This document shows, one piece after another, positions 34,125 to 45,433 of a DNA stretch of 64,000 bases (position 1 is its first letter; each line of letters begins with the position of its first letter). This DNA comes from Vitellaria paradoxa (Eukaryota > Streptophyta > Magnoliopsida > Ericales > Sapotaceae). The notes beneath the pieces were generated by a model that saw nothing but the letters and a program-made list of their open reading frames with translations, searched no databases and had not been told where the DNA came from. Both the position numbers and the translations under genes were made by a program. The stretch spans positions 35,618,402-35,682,401 of the forward strand of contig CM034238.1 in the NCBI GenBank assembly GCA_019916065.1, given 5' to 3'.

Positions 34125-37100
34125 TCAAACAGAATTTGGGGGATCTTCAAGATCCCAACTCTCTACTTCAGCAACAAAATTCTCATGATACTCTTTCAAT
34201 CTCTGTCCATTCACTCTAAAAACATTCTTGGAGGTTGGATTTTGAATGTCAACAGCCCCAAACTCAGTGATGTTCTGAATCACATATGGACCACTCCATC
34301 TTGACTTCAACTTCCCGGGAAACAAGTGTAACCTTGAGTCATACAACAAAACCTTTTGACCCACAAACAACTCTCTTTTGAGGATATGTGTATCATGCCA
34401 TTTCTTCACTCTATCCTTGGTGATCTTAGCATTCTCATATGCATCATTCCTAATCTCCTCAAGCTCATTTAGTTGCAATTTTCTTGAAAACCAGATTCAG
34501 TGATGCTCTCATTAAATGTCTCACTGCCCAAAAGGCCTTGTGTTCAAGTTCCACAGGAAGATGACAAGCTTTCCATACACTAACCTATAAGGAGACATGC
34601 CTAGGATAGTCTTGTAGGCAGTCCTATAAGCCCAAAGTGCATCAACCAATTTCAAAGACCAATCTTTCCTTGTGGGATTCACTGTTTTTTCAATGATTCT
34701 TTTGATCTCTCTATTGGCTAATTCAGCTTGTCCACTTGTTTGGGGGTGGTAAGATGTTCCAACCTTGTGTAACACCCCATACTTCTTCATCAAAAGACCA
34801 ACATGTCTATTGCAAAAATGTGTTCCCCTATCACTTATCATGGCCTTTGGCATTCCAAATCTTGAAAACACATTTTCCTTCAAAAATTTTATCACTACCT
34901 TGTGGTCATTGGTCCTAGTTGGTATGGCTTCTACCCACTTTGAAACATAATCCACTGCCACTAAGATATACTCATTGCCAAATGAATTCACAAATGGTCC
35001 CATAAAATCCATACCCCAACAATCAAAGATATCAAGCACATAAATGGGGTGAAGTGGCATCATGTTTCTCCTAGTGATCTTACCAAGCCTTTGACACCTA
35101 TCACAAGCAACACAAAAGGCATGCACATCCCTAAACATGGTAGGCCAAAACAATCCACTCTGTAAAATCTTTGCCACTGTCTTCCTAGCTGAAAAATGAC
35201 CTCCACATGCAAGAGTATGACAAAAACTAATGACACTCTGGGCTTCACTCTCGGGTATGCATCTCCTTATGACTTGATCTGAGCAATACTTAAACAAATA
35301 AGGGTCATCCCAGAAAAAGTGTCTCACATTCCTAAAGAACTTCCTTCTATCCAGCATGGTCCAGTGAGAAGGCACAATACCTGAAGCTAGGTAGTTGGCT
35401 ATATCTGCAAACCAAGGTACCTCAGAAGAGTCTATGTGGAACAACTGCTCATCAGGGAATGTCTCATTGATGGGAGAATCAAAAGATGCTAAATCCTGAT
35501 GTGGGAGTCTAGAAAGGTGATCAGCAACTACATTTTCAACTCCCTTTTTGTCCTTGATTTCTAAATCAAATTCTTGAAGCAGAAGAATCCATCTAATAAG
35601 TCTAGGCTTAGCATCAGGTTTGGTCAAGAGATACTTCAAAGCAGCATGGTCAGTGTATACTATGACATGGGAACCTACCAGGTATGATCTGAACTTGTCC
35701 AAGGCATATACTACTGCTAGCAACTCCTTCTCAGTAGTAGTGTAATTCCTTTGTGCTTCACTAAGGGTTTTGCTAGCATAGTACAACTACATGTGGTCTC
35801 CTATCCCTCCTCTGTCCTAGCACTGCACCAATGGCACAATCACTAGCATCACACATGATTTCAAATGGTAAAGTCCAGTCTGGTGGCTGCATAATGGGAG
35901 CTGAGGTGAGCAAACTCTTAAGTCTATCAAATGAGGCCTGACACTCTGGTGTCCAATCAAAGGGAACATCCTGGGATAGAAGGTTGCACAAAGGTCTAGC
36001 AATGGCACTGAATGATGCAATGAACCTTCTATAAAACCCAGCATGGCCAAGAAATGATCTGATATCCTTAACACATCTAGGGGTAGGAAGTTTTTGAATA
36101 ATTTCCACTTTGGCTTTGTCTACTTCTATCCCCCTAGAAGACACTATGTGGCCAAGGACAATTCCATGAGTTACCATAAAGTGGCATTTTTCCCAGTTCA
36201 AAACCAAGTTTTTCTCCTCACATCTAATCAAAACCTTCTCTAAGTTTCCCAAACATGTATCAAAGTCACTGCCATATACTGAAAAGTCATCCATAAAAAC
36301 TTCAAGGAATCTCTCTACAAAATCACTAAACAGACTCATCATACATCTCTGAAATGTTGCAGGAGCATTGCAAAGACCAAAAGGCATACGCCTATATGCA
36401 AATGTGCCAAATGGGCAAGTGAATGTGGTCTTTTCCTGATCCTCCAATGCAATCTCAATCTGATTATACCCAGAGTAACCATCCAAGAAACAGTAAAATG
36501 CATGCCCTGCCACTCTTTCCAATACCTGATCTAGGAATGGAAGAGGGAAGTGATCTTTCCTTGTGACTGCATTCAACTTTCTATAATCTATGCACATGCG
36601 CCATCCTGTTGGATGCGCATTGGAACTAATTCCTCTTTTTCATTCTTAATCACAGTCACTCCAGATTTCTTAGGCACTACCTGAGTTGGACTCACCCACT
36701 TAGAATCTGAGATGGGGTAGATAATTCCAGCATCCAAAAGCTTGATTACCTCCCCTCTAACAACCTCTTTCATGTTGGGGTTGAGTCTCCTTTGCATTTG
36801 CCTAATAGGCTTGGCCTCATCCTCCAAAAATATTCTATGAGTGCAAATCAATGGACTTATTCCCTGCAGATCTGCTATAGTCCAGCCCAAAGCTCCTCTA
36901 TGCTTCCTCAAGACTTCCACAAGTCTATTTTCTTGGTCCAAACTCAGCTGAGATGAAATGACAGCTGGATAGGACTCTCCCTCACCCAAAAATACATACT
37001 TCAAGTCACTTGGCAAGGGTTTTCTCTCAGGTTTTGGTGGCTGGTCCAAAAATGACAGAGGCTTGGCTATGGGCAGCTCTAAAGACTCAACAGATGGTCT

Positions 37101-37790
37101 CCACTGATTCACCATAGCATTGAATTTTTCATTTCCTCAAATTCTCCTCCCTCACAATTCTCCAAGTCACAATCAGCTAGGAAATCTACTTGCTCATTAT
37201 TCACTAAGGCTTTCTCCAAAGGGTCATCAAAATACTCTCTATCAAAGTGATCTTGAGTGGTTGTTTGAATCCAATCAACTTCCTCTACCTTCCTCATAAT
37301 CACTCGGCTGTTTGGTCACCTTGAAGATGTTTTTCTCAATTGTCATGTTTCCAAAGGAGAACTTGATAACTCCGGTTCTACAATTGATCAAGGCATTTGA
37401 GGTGGCCAAAAATGGTCTTCCTAGGATAACAGGTACAGCTGGTTGGTTTCCTTGAATGGGCTGAGTAGTCTAGCACTATAAAGTCCACCGGAAAGTAAAA
37501 ATGATCCACTTGAATCAAGACATCCTCAACCACACCCCTAGGGACTTTAACTGACCTATCAGCAAGTTGTAGTGTCACCCTAGTAGGTCTAAGTTCTCCC
37601 AACCCCAGCTGTTTGTAAACAGTGAATGGTAAGAGGTTGACACTTGCACCTAAATCTAGCAAAGCTTGATCTACCCTTTGATTCCCAATTAAGCAGGCTA
37701 TGGTGGGGCAACCTGGATCTTTATATTTGGGAGGAGTTTTAAATTGCAAATGGAGCTCACTTGTTCAGTCAAAAATGCTCTTTCTTTCAC
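34125..37790 (-). pseudogene. Athila pol, unit C, multiple frameshifts
   Basis: Full-length protease-RT-RNase H-integrase, but broken into at least six open pieces by one- or two-base indels near 34490, 34515, 34571, 35787, 36609, 37111, 37287, 37467 and 37748. Within each piece the protein is nearly the same as unit B, and all catalytic motifs are present (DLGAS, FMDD, integrase D-D-E with TGG intact at KWVEA). Damage is almost purely small indels in or next to short runs, with little sign of missense decay. Real mutation would be expected to leave more substitutions, so uncorrected sequencing error in a repeat is likely. Confidence 0.88.
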
Positions 37791-39927
37791 ATTCATTTTC
37801 CTCTTAACAGTACACAAATCTTTCAAAAATTTTCCATAGGATGGATTTTGTTTAATTGCATCAAGTAAGGGAATATTGATTCTGACTTGTTTGAACAATT
37901 CATAAATGTCAGAATTCAAATTCTCTTTCTTGGCTTTGTTCAATCTTTGTGGAAATGGAAGTTTTGGAACAAATTCAGATTTGTCCAACTTGGTTTTATT
38001 CAAAATCTCTTTATTTTCAAAATCTTTTTCACTCTTTTCAAACTGATTTTCCTCAGAAATTTTTTTCTTATTGTCAGAAATTTCCTCTTTATTTTCAGAA
38101 TTTACCTGCTCTGTTCTCTGGATTCTGATTTGCTGCTTACTGCTATTCGAATGTTGCTTGCTGGTATTCGAATATTCCTTTGGCTGCATCAGAATTTCCT
38201 GATTTTCTTGGCTCAGATTCTGCTTTTCCTCAAGTTTTCTGCTGTCCAACTTGCTGTCCCCAATTAGTCTTTCATTTTGCTTCAATTCTTGCTCTTCATT
38301 CTGAAACATGATTTCTTTCTCAGAAGTGCTAAATTGCTGTTTCTGTTCACTTTCTGTTCTGCTGTCCAGTTTCTGTTTCAGCTGCATTTCCTCTTCATTT
38401 TTCATTATTTCTGCTCATTTTCTTCCTCAATTTTCTTCAGCAGGTGGTTTGTAATCTGGCTTGACAATTTGCTTACCACTTCTCAATGTTGAAACAGCTT
38501 GTACATGCTCCAGATTTTCATTTGCAGCAGATGAAGATGATTCACTGAAATGAACTTGGCTTGTAGGATTTGGTCTTGGCTGAGATGGAAGCTTTCCTGA
38601 TTCTCTGATGGTTAAGCTTGAGTTAGCTTTGACAATTGACTTCGGATGTCTTCCATGGCCCTGTTTGTCTGCTCTTGAAACTTGGAATTCTGATTGTTGG
38701 TTCCAATCTGCCCTTGCATAAATTGTTGCAAGGTGTCTTCCAAAGATCTTTTGTGAGGTGGCTGATAAAAATTTGTATTCTGCTGAGGTTGAAAAGGCTG
38801 AGAAGGAAATGGTTGGGGTTGCACAGTTTGTTGAGGTTGGTATTGTTGGTTCTGTGCTTCTGCTTTCCAAGAAAGGTTTGGATGATTTCTGTAGCCAGGG
38901 TTGTAGTTATTCGAATATGGACTATGGCCTTGCGAATATGTGTTCATCCCCTGATTTTGATTGAAGGGTCTTGCAGCTTGTGTGGGATTTGCTTGACCAT
39001 AGAGAACTTCCTTAAAAGCTGGAAGTGTTGGGCAATCATCAGTCCTGTGGTCTGCGGTTTCACACATCACACACTTCACTTCACTCTCCTTCAATGTTTG
39101 CTTCTTTTGCTCCATCAATTCAATCTTTCTTGACAATGCAGCCAACCTAGCTCCAACATCATCTGCCTCATTGAGATGGAACTTTCCTCTATCATTTGAT
39201 CTGTCAGAAAATTCAGAACAAGATGGGGAGACTACCTCCCACTGTTTAGTGTTTTCAGCTAAAGCATCAAAGAAATGTAAAGCCTCTTCAGCAGTTTTGT
39301 CATAGAATTCACCATTACACATGGTGGCAACCAACATTTTCAGATTTGGAGTTAATGCATTATGGAAAAAATTAACAATTCTCCAAGATTCAAAACCATG
39401 ATGTGGACATGCTTGCAATAATTCCTTGAATCTTTCCCATGCTTGAGCAAATGTTTCATTGGATTTACACACAAAATTCATTATTTGCTGTTGAAGAATT
39501 ACAGTTCTATTTGCAGGAAAATACTTCTTCAAAAATTTTGTTTGCATGTCTCTCCAAGTACCTATTGATCTAGGCTCAAGTGAATTCAACCACATTTTTG
39601 CCTTGTCTTTCAATGAAAATGGAAATAATTTAAGCCTAACCATGTCCTCATTAACATTCCTATCCATGCAAGTTCCACAAACATCTTCAAATTCTTTCAT
39701 ATGCATGTAAGGATTTTCTGAGTCCATGCCATGAAAAGTTGGTAAAAGCTGAATTGTTCCAGGTTTAAGATAAAAATTCTGATGTCCATTTGGAAGAACA
39801 ATGCAAGATGGAGTGGTTGTCTAGCTGGATAAAGATATTCCCGGAGAGGTCTAAGGATGTTTTGATCCATTTGATCATTCTCTCCTTGAACACTTCCTTC
39901 CGGCAGAACAGGTGGTGGTGGATCCAT
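37791..39927 (-). pseudogene. Athila gag, unit C (only complete gag in the array), frameshifted
   Basis: Likely start at 39927 (MDPPPPVLPEG), although the frame is open further upstream to 40071. The capsid-type retrotransposon gag domain lies at about 39727-39250 (KAKMWLNSLEPRSIGTWRDM; RFKELLQACPHHGFESW). A CCHC zinc knuckle (CVMCETADHRTDDC, spacing C-X2-C-X4-H-X4-C) is near 39060-39020, then a Q/P/N-rich stretch, then the K/E-rich linker into protease. Frameshifts lie near 39818, near 38620, and as a compensating pair near 38412 and 38433. Unlike units A and B, the codon before protease is AGA, giving a continuous gag-pol frame at that point. Gag forms the particle and binds RNA (family knowledge). 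Confidence 0.85.
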
Positions 39928-40373
39928 ATGTGCAACAGAAAATTCAGATTGTGAATGTAGTGCAGCAAATTCAATCAATTCAGCAAGAGAAGATGGAGAA
40001 TGCAATTCAGATCTGTTTCCAACAAGTTTACCAGACCTTAAAAGCATAAACAGAAATTCAGACTGAAACAAAACTCCAATCTAAACTCCTAACTTCACAA
40101 TTTCATCTACTGATTCACAGAGAATTGCAACTACAGCTCTCAGCAGAGAAATGCAGCAGTATTCGAATATCAGATGAAACAGTTTCAAATCAGAAATTCA
40201 GGATTCAGATGCAAACAGTTCTAAAACTAAACTAACAACCAAGACTATAAAAGAAATAGAAATAGAGATGAAACAAAGTTACTTAACAGTTAAGCAGCTC
40301 TGTTGTTGAAAATGGTGGTGAGATGTACGGCCAGTTAATGCTCCAAAAACTCAAAACACCATTGCTTCTCAAA
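39928..40373 (-). other. 5' leader of unit C
   Basis: Untranslated leader between the primer binding site and gag. It contains one ATTCGAATA (near 40159). No separate gene is supported; the open frame reaching 40071 is probably an upstream extension of gag. Confidence 0.6.
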
Positions 40374-40393
40374 GATCCCCGGCAACGGCGCCA
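40374..40393 (-). other. Primer binding site, tRNA-Asp type
   Basis: Minus strand TGGCGCCGTTGCCGGGGA followed by TC, seven bases inside the 5' LTR. It is complementary to the 3' end of plant tRNA-Asp, the primer typical of Athila elements. It occurs only once in the array: LTRs 2 and 3 have LINE sequence where it should be. Confidence 0.92.
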
Positions 40394-40400
40394 TAAATTG

Positions 40401-41910
40401 TGCTTGTTCTTGTTTAATTACCTCACTCCAAAATAAAAGCTCAGATGAAAATTTAGTTTATCAATTCAAATTTTAAAAATGTTAAGTGAGGTAAATCAAG
40501 ACAAGTTTTCCCCCAAGTGCAAGGTGTGGTTGAAGCACAAAATAACTGGTAAGTCCCAGGTCATTTCCACAGGGATCTAGGGAGTAATGAAGTGAATGAC
40601 TCTAGTGGAGATTAATTTGGCAAAATACAACTCACAAAAAATGAGAAACAGAAAATTAAAATCTGATTTGGTTGGTTGATGGTTTTGAACTAGTTTTCTA
40701 AAAGCAAAATGAATTTAAACTAAAGGATTAAGTGATAAAAAAGGTTGAGCAAGACAAGTTTAATACCAATTCGAATGAATTTCAAGTGCCAAGAGTTTAT
40801 AAATTACCAAATCAATTTGTACTGATTTTTGAGAAAATTAATTTCAATTGAAACAAACCATGGATTAAACACTCAATGTGCATAACCTATTTTAAGGACA
40901 ATAGGAGTTCTAATTCTAGCAACCCACATACAACAATGTCATGAGAGTTCTAAGTTAAGCAACACCTATGAACTCATCAATAGGATATACAAAGTTGGAT
41001 TAATCGGGTCTTGAATCAATGAGTTCTAAGACACCCAGCTGCAAATTGACTTGATAACCATAAGACTCAAAGTAAATTCATGAAGTTCGGCCACTTGAGA
41101 TTCATTGGAAGGGCATTACCCTTGCCTTGGCCAAGAAGACTTAGCCGAGCATGTTAAAAGAAGAAAAAACAGAAATGGAAATCTGAATTGAAGACATTTC
41201 AATCTGAAATGAAGTTTAATGAATTCAGAACTGAAAATCTAATTACAGAAATTGAAATGAATTCAAAATGTAAATCTCCAAAAACTCCAATGCCGAATTG
41301 AAATTAAAATGTAAAACTATGAACTCTCAATAAATTTCTCTCAAAACCTCTCTCTACAAAAACTGAATCTCTCTCCCTGAATGTTCTCTGTTTCCCCGTT
41401 GTGTGTCTCTCCCTACTTCTCTATTCCTTCTCTCTCCTCTCTTTCTCTCTCTCTAACCGAATGTAGTCCTCATGATGGCTCCTTCTTTCTCCTATATTTT
41501 TTTACTGATTTGCCCTCCCTGGATTGCAGGTTACATCACATGGAGAAGTTGGGGTCACATGGAATTCGTTGCTGTGAAGAAGCTTATATTCGAATACAGT
41601 AAAACCATATTCGAATATGATCCTCTGCTGCAGAAATTTCCAGAATAGTGATTCTGATCTCTTTGCATTGATTTCAACTGAATTTTCTTCTTCTTCTGAA
41701 ATAGCTTCAATCCTTTGATGTGTTGTGCAGCATGCTTTCTTCTCAACATCCTCAATGTAGCTTAATTTCTTATTTTTGTGATGGAAATCAACACATATTC
41801 ACTTTGGAGATATGGAGATGAATCTGCACAAAACATAGATTTTATATCTTTTTATGATGTGTGCAAGTGTAATTTGAATATATAAATATGTAACAATTGA
41901 TGTCCAATCA
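40401..41910 (-). repeat. Athila LTR 4 (5' LTR of unit C)
   Basis: TGATTGG at 41910 to AAGCA at 40401, followed on the minus strand by the PBS. It differs visibly from LTR 3, the other LTR of the same unit, and shares variants with LTR 1. The ATTCGAATA pair lies near 41588 and 41609. The next base on the right (41911) is already inside the pol of element D. Confidence 0.92.
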
Positions 41911-44606
41911 GGGGCTAAACCAGTGAGACAACCTCAGAGGAGGTTGAATCCTAACATGAAGGAGGTAGTTAAAGGAGAAGTCCTTAAGCTCCTAGATGCT
42001 GGGATCATATATCCTATTTCTGATTCTCAATGGGTGAGTCCCACCCAAGTCGTTCCAAAGAAGTCTGGAGTTACGGTTGTTAAGAATGAGAGCAATGAAC
42101 TTGTGCCCACTAGGATTCAGACAGGGTGGCGCATGTGCATTGACTATAGGAAGTTAAATGCCGTGACTAGGAAAGACCACTTCCCCTTACCTTTATTGAT
42201 CAGGTCTTAGAGAGGGTAGCTGGATAACCATTTTATTGCTTTCTCGATGGATATTCTGGATATAACCAAATCGAGATAGCCCTTGAGGATCAAGAAAAGA
42301 CAACATTCACATGTCCTTTTGGTACATTTGCTTACTAGCGCATGCCTTTTGGTTTGTGTAATGCGCCGGCCACATTTCAAAGGTGCATGATGAGTATTTT
42401 TAGTGATTTTGTGGAGAAGTTTCTTGAGGTATTCATGGATGATTTCACTGTGTATGGGAGTGATTTTGATGCATGTTTGAGGAATCTAGAGGTGTTAACA
42501 AGGTGTGAAGAGAAAAATCTAGTGTTGAATTGGGAAAAATGTCACTTCATGGTGACACAAGGTATTGTCCTAGGCCATGTTGTTTCTTCTAGGGTATTGA
42601 AGTAGATAAGGCTAAGGTAGAAATCATTCAAAAGCTTCCAACCCCTAGGTGTGAAAGATGTGAGATCATTTCTCGGCCATGCAGGGTTCTATAGGAGGTT
42701 CATTGCATCTTTTAGTGCTATAGCTCGACCATTGTGTAACCTTCTAGTTCATGATGCACCTTTCGATTGGACCCTTGAGTGTCAGGTTGCATTTGAAAAA
42801 TTGAAGGGGCTACTCACTTCAGCTCCTATCATTCAGACACCTGACTGGACTTTGCCTTTTGAATTGATGTGTGATGCCAGTGATTGTGCCATAGGTGCAG
42901 TCTTGGGCCAAAGGAAAGATAAAAGACCTTATGTACTATACTATGCCAGCAAGTCCCTTAGTGACACCCAAAAGAATTACACCACAACTGAAAAGGAGTT
43001 ATTGGCAATAGTATATGCACTAGATAAGTTTAGGTCTTATTTGATTGGCTCACATGTCATAATTTACACAGATCATGCTGCCCTTAAATACCTCCTCACC
43101 AAACAAGATTCCAAGCCTAGGCTGATTAGATGGATTCTATTGCTTCAGAGTTTGATTTAGAGATTAAGGATAAACGGGGGGTAGAAAATGTGGTAGCGGA
43201 TCATCTTTCTAGACTTCCCCAACAGGACTTGATAGCTTATGACCCTCCCATTAATGAGACTTTTCCAGATGAGGATTTACTTCTTGTGTCTACCATTGAG
43301 TCTTCCCAAATTCCTTGGTATGCTGACATAGCAAATTATTTGGCTTCAGGCATGATACCCTCTCATTGGACTTTGCTGGATAGGAAGAAATTCTTTAGGA
43401 ATGTGAAATTCTTTTTCTGGGATGAGCCTTATCTTTTCAAGTACTGTCCAGACCAAGTCATTAGGAGGTGTATTCCTGATAGTGAGTTTCAGAGTGTGAT
43501 GCGATTTTGTCATACCTTGGCATGTGGTGGACACTTTTCAGCCAAAAAGACTGTGGCCAAGATCTTACAATGTGGATTGTACTGGCCCACTATGTTTAAG
43601 GATGTTCATGCATTTTGCCTTGCATGTGATAGATGTCAGAGGCTTGGAGGCCTAACTAGGAGAAATATGATGCCTTTACACCCCATTTATGTCTTGGATA
43701 TCTTTGATTGTTGGGGAATGGATTTTATGGGGCCATTTTTGAATTCCTTTGGATATGAATACATTTTGGTGGCCGTGGATTACGTGTTAAGTGGGTAGAG
43801 GCCATTCCCACTAGAACAAATGACCATCGGGTAGTGATCAAGTTTTTAAAGGAAAATGTGTTTCTCGATTTGGCATGCCAAGGGCAATGATTAGTGACAG
43901 AGGGACACATTTTTGCAATAGACCTGTAGGTTTGTTAATGAAAAATATGGGGTAGTTCACAAGGTGGGAACAGCCTATCATCCCCAAACTAGTGGTCAAG
44001 CTGAATTAGCCAATAGGGAGATAAAGAGGATAATTGAGAAAACTGTGAACCCAACTAGGAAGGACTGGTCTTTGAGGTTAACCGATGCATTATGGGCATA
44101 TAGAACAGCATATAAGACCATTTTGGGTATGTCTCCCTATAGGTTGGTTTACGGGAAGGGGCTTGTCACTGCCTGTGGAGATGGAGCACAAGGCATACTG
44201 GGCCATAAGACAATTCAATGAGAACATAGATGAGTCAGGCATTCAAAGGAAGTTGCAATTGAATGAATTAGAGGAAATTAGGCATGATGCTTATGAGAAC
44301 TCAAAGGCCTCCAAGATCACCATGAAGAGGTTGCATGATTTGAGAATTTTGCAAAAAGAATTGCATATAGGCCAGAAAGTCCTTTTGTATGACTCTAGGT
44401 TGCACCTTTTTCCTGGAAAATTGAAGTCAAGATGGGTTGGACCTTACATTGTCAAATCTATGAATGAATTTGGGGCATTTGAGATTGAAAACCTTGTGGA
44501 TGGGCAAGTTTTGCAAGTGAATGGCCATCGTTTGAAACCGTATCTTGAAAATTTTGTGGCCGAGGTGGAATCTTGGGAGTTGGAGGACCCACCTCCATTT
44601 GAATGA
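41911..44606 (+). pseudogene. Athila-type pol of element D (RT-RNase H-integrase), frameshifted
   Basis: Begins inside RT (RRLNPNMKEVVKGEVLKLLD). RT core [39 protein letters not shown]; RNase [15 protein letters not shown]; integrase zinc finger [15 protein letters not shown] with CLACDRC, then [11 protein letters not shown] and later [13 protein letters not shown] module near 44420-44470; stop at 44604-44606 after EDPPPFE. Open pieces are 41923-42210, 42342-42605, 42651-43160, 43130-43798, 43964-44221 and 44085-44606. The breaks are mostly one-base indels plus an in-frame TAG near 42338. Protease and gag are missing. Related to, but distinct from, units A-C. Confidence 0.9.
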
Positions 44607-44908
44607 TTGGAAGTTTTGAATCAATGAATAAAGTAAATTAGGAGTAGTGTTTAGGTTTATATTTCTTTTTCTTTTATTTTACTGAATTATCATTCATGAT
44701 TTGGGTTTCCTTATTTGCTCTCTTAACAATCTTTGTGAGCTTTGATGAATTTAGCTTGACAGTGTCATCCAAGTTGGGGGGAACAAGGAAGGAGATTCAA
44801 TTCAGGTGACATCATTTGTGTGCATCAATTCAGGTATTTTTACAAAGGATTTGATTGATTAAGGTAACTTCCTTCCCATATTCATGATGATTTGATTGCA
44901 TATTTCCA

Positions 44909-44941
44909 CATTGGGGACAATGTTCAATTTAAGTTGGGGGG
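44909..44941 (+). other. Conserved hairpin plus internal polypurine tract (element D)
   Basis: Hairpin CATTG-GGGA-CAATG followed, after eight bases, by AAGTTGGGGGG. The same module occurs on the minus strand in units A, B and C (hairpins at 8915, 21224 and 33703). The leader is otherwise poorly conserved between the two families. Confidence 0.65.
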
Positions 44942-45233
44942 AAAGGTAACCATATTCATGCTGTAATTGTTGTGTTGGATTGATGTTGCATAACATGTTA
45001 TAACCTGAGCATGAATGTTTAAAAAAAAAAAAATCAGAAAATCAGAAAAAATTTTGCAAATTTTGAAAATTTTTGGTTAATTTTAAGAATTTGAGTCTTT
45101 TTAAATTCTTTTGGTAAATAATAGATTTAGAGAATCTAGTCTTGGTGACAATTCAATTCAGTTCTTATGAGCTAAGGCAAGAAGAGGTAAGATTCAGAGC
45201 TGAGCTAAACTATATGGGATTTCTGATGTACAT

Positions 45234-45433
45234 TGGTTCGAACCCATGTTTGAACAAAAGATTAAGAGGAGTTTGTTCGAACCAATGTTCAAACTAGCAG
45301 TTTGTTCGAACCCCTGTTCAAACCAAGTCAGTCAGAGTAATTTGTTCGAACCTTTGTTCGAACCAACTGAGAAAAGTTAGTTTGTTCGAACCAGTGTTCG
45401 AACCATTGGTCTGTTCGAACCCTTGTTCGAACC
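45234..45433 (+). repeat. GTTCGAAC palindrome array upstream of ORF3 (element D)
   Basis: Nine exact GTTCGAAC palindromes plus degenerate ones, arranged as six pairs. In the full pairs the two palindromes start 12 bp apart. GGTTCGAACCC also fits the RNA polymerase III B-box consensus. A TATAAATA box begins 21 bp after the last palindrome. Confidence 0.85.

Larger units (their letters stand above)
3827..41910 (-). mobile_element. Tandem Athila-type Ty3/gypsy array (4 LTRs, 3 internal units)
   Basis: Four LTRs of 1510-1525 bp (3827, 15977, 28447, 40401) separate units A, B and C, all on the minus strand. Start-to-start spacing is 12150 bp for A and 12470 bp for B. Unit C plus both its LTRs is 13464 bp, a normal Athila length. 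A and B share one LINE-derived piece between gag and the next LTR and share a gag-pol nonsense codon, so one was copied from the other or both from a common unit. Left flank is copia RNase H and right flank is the pol of another Athila element, with no matching target duplication (gtttc versus ggggc). Ectopic LTR recombination or a misassembly explains this better than one insertion. Confidence 0.85.

Noticed and set aside
3827..41910. Centromeric satellite array
   Set aside because: The period is about 12 kb and each unit is a retrotransposon with LTRs and coding domains, not a short satellite monomer. A pericentromeric location is possible but not shown.
3827..41910. Simple insertion of one element into element D
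   Set aside because: The left flank is copia and not the missing 5' half of element D, and there is no matching target duplication.
45234..45433. tRNA genes suggested by GGTTCGAACC (T-loop/B-box)
   Set aside because: No acceptor or D-arm and no A-box at the right distance; the motif repeats as palindromic pairs about every 35-40 bp instead.
45234..45433. CRISPR-like repeat array
   Set aside because: Plant retrotransposon context, repeats too short and imperfect, spacers irregular; no cas genes.
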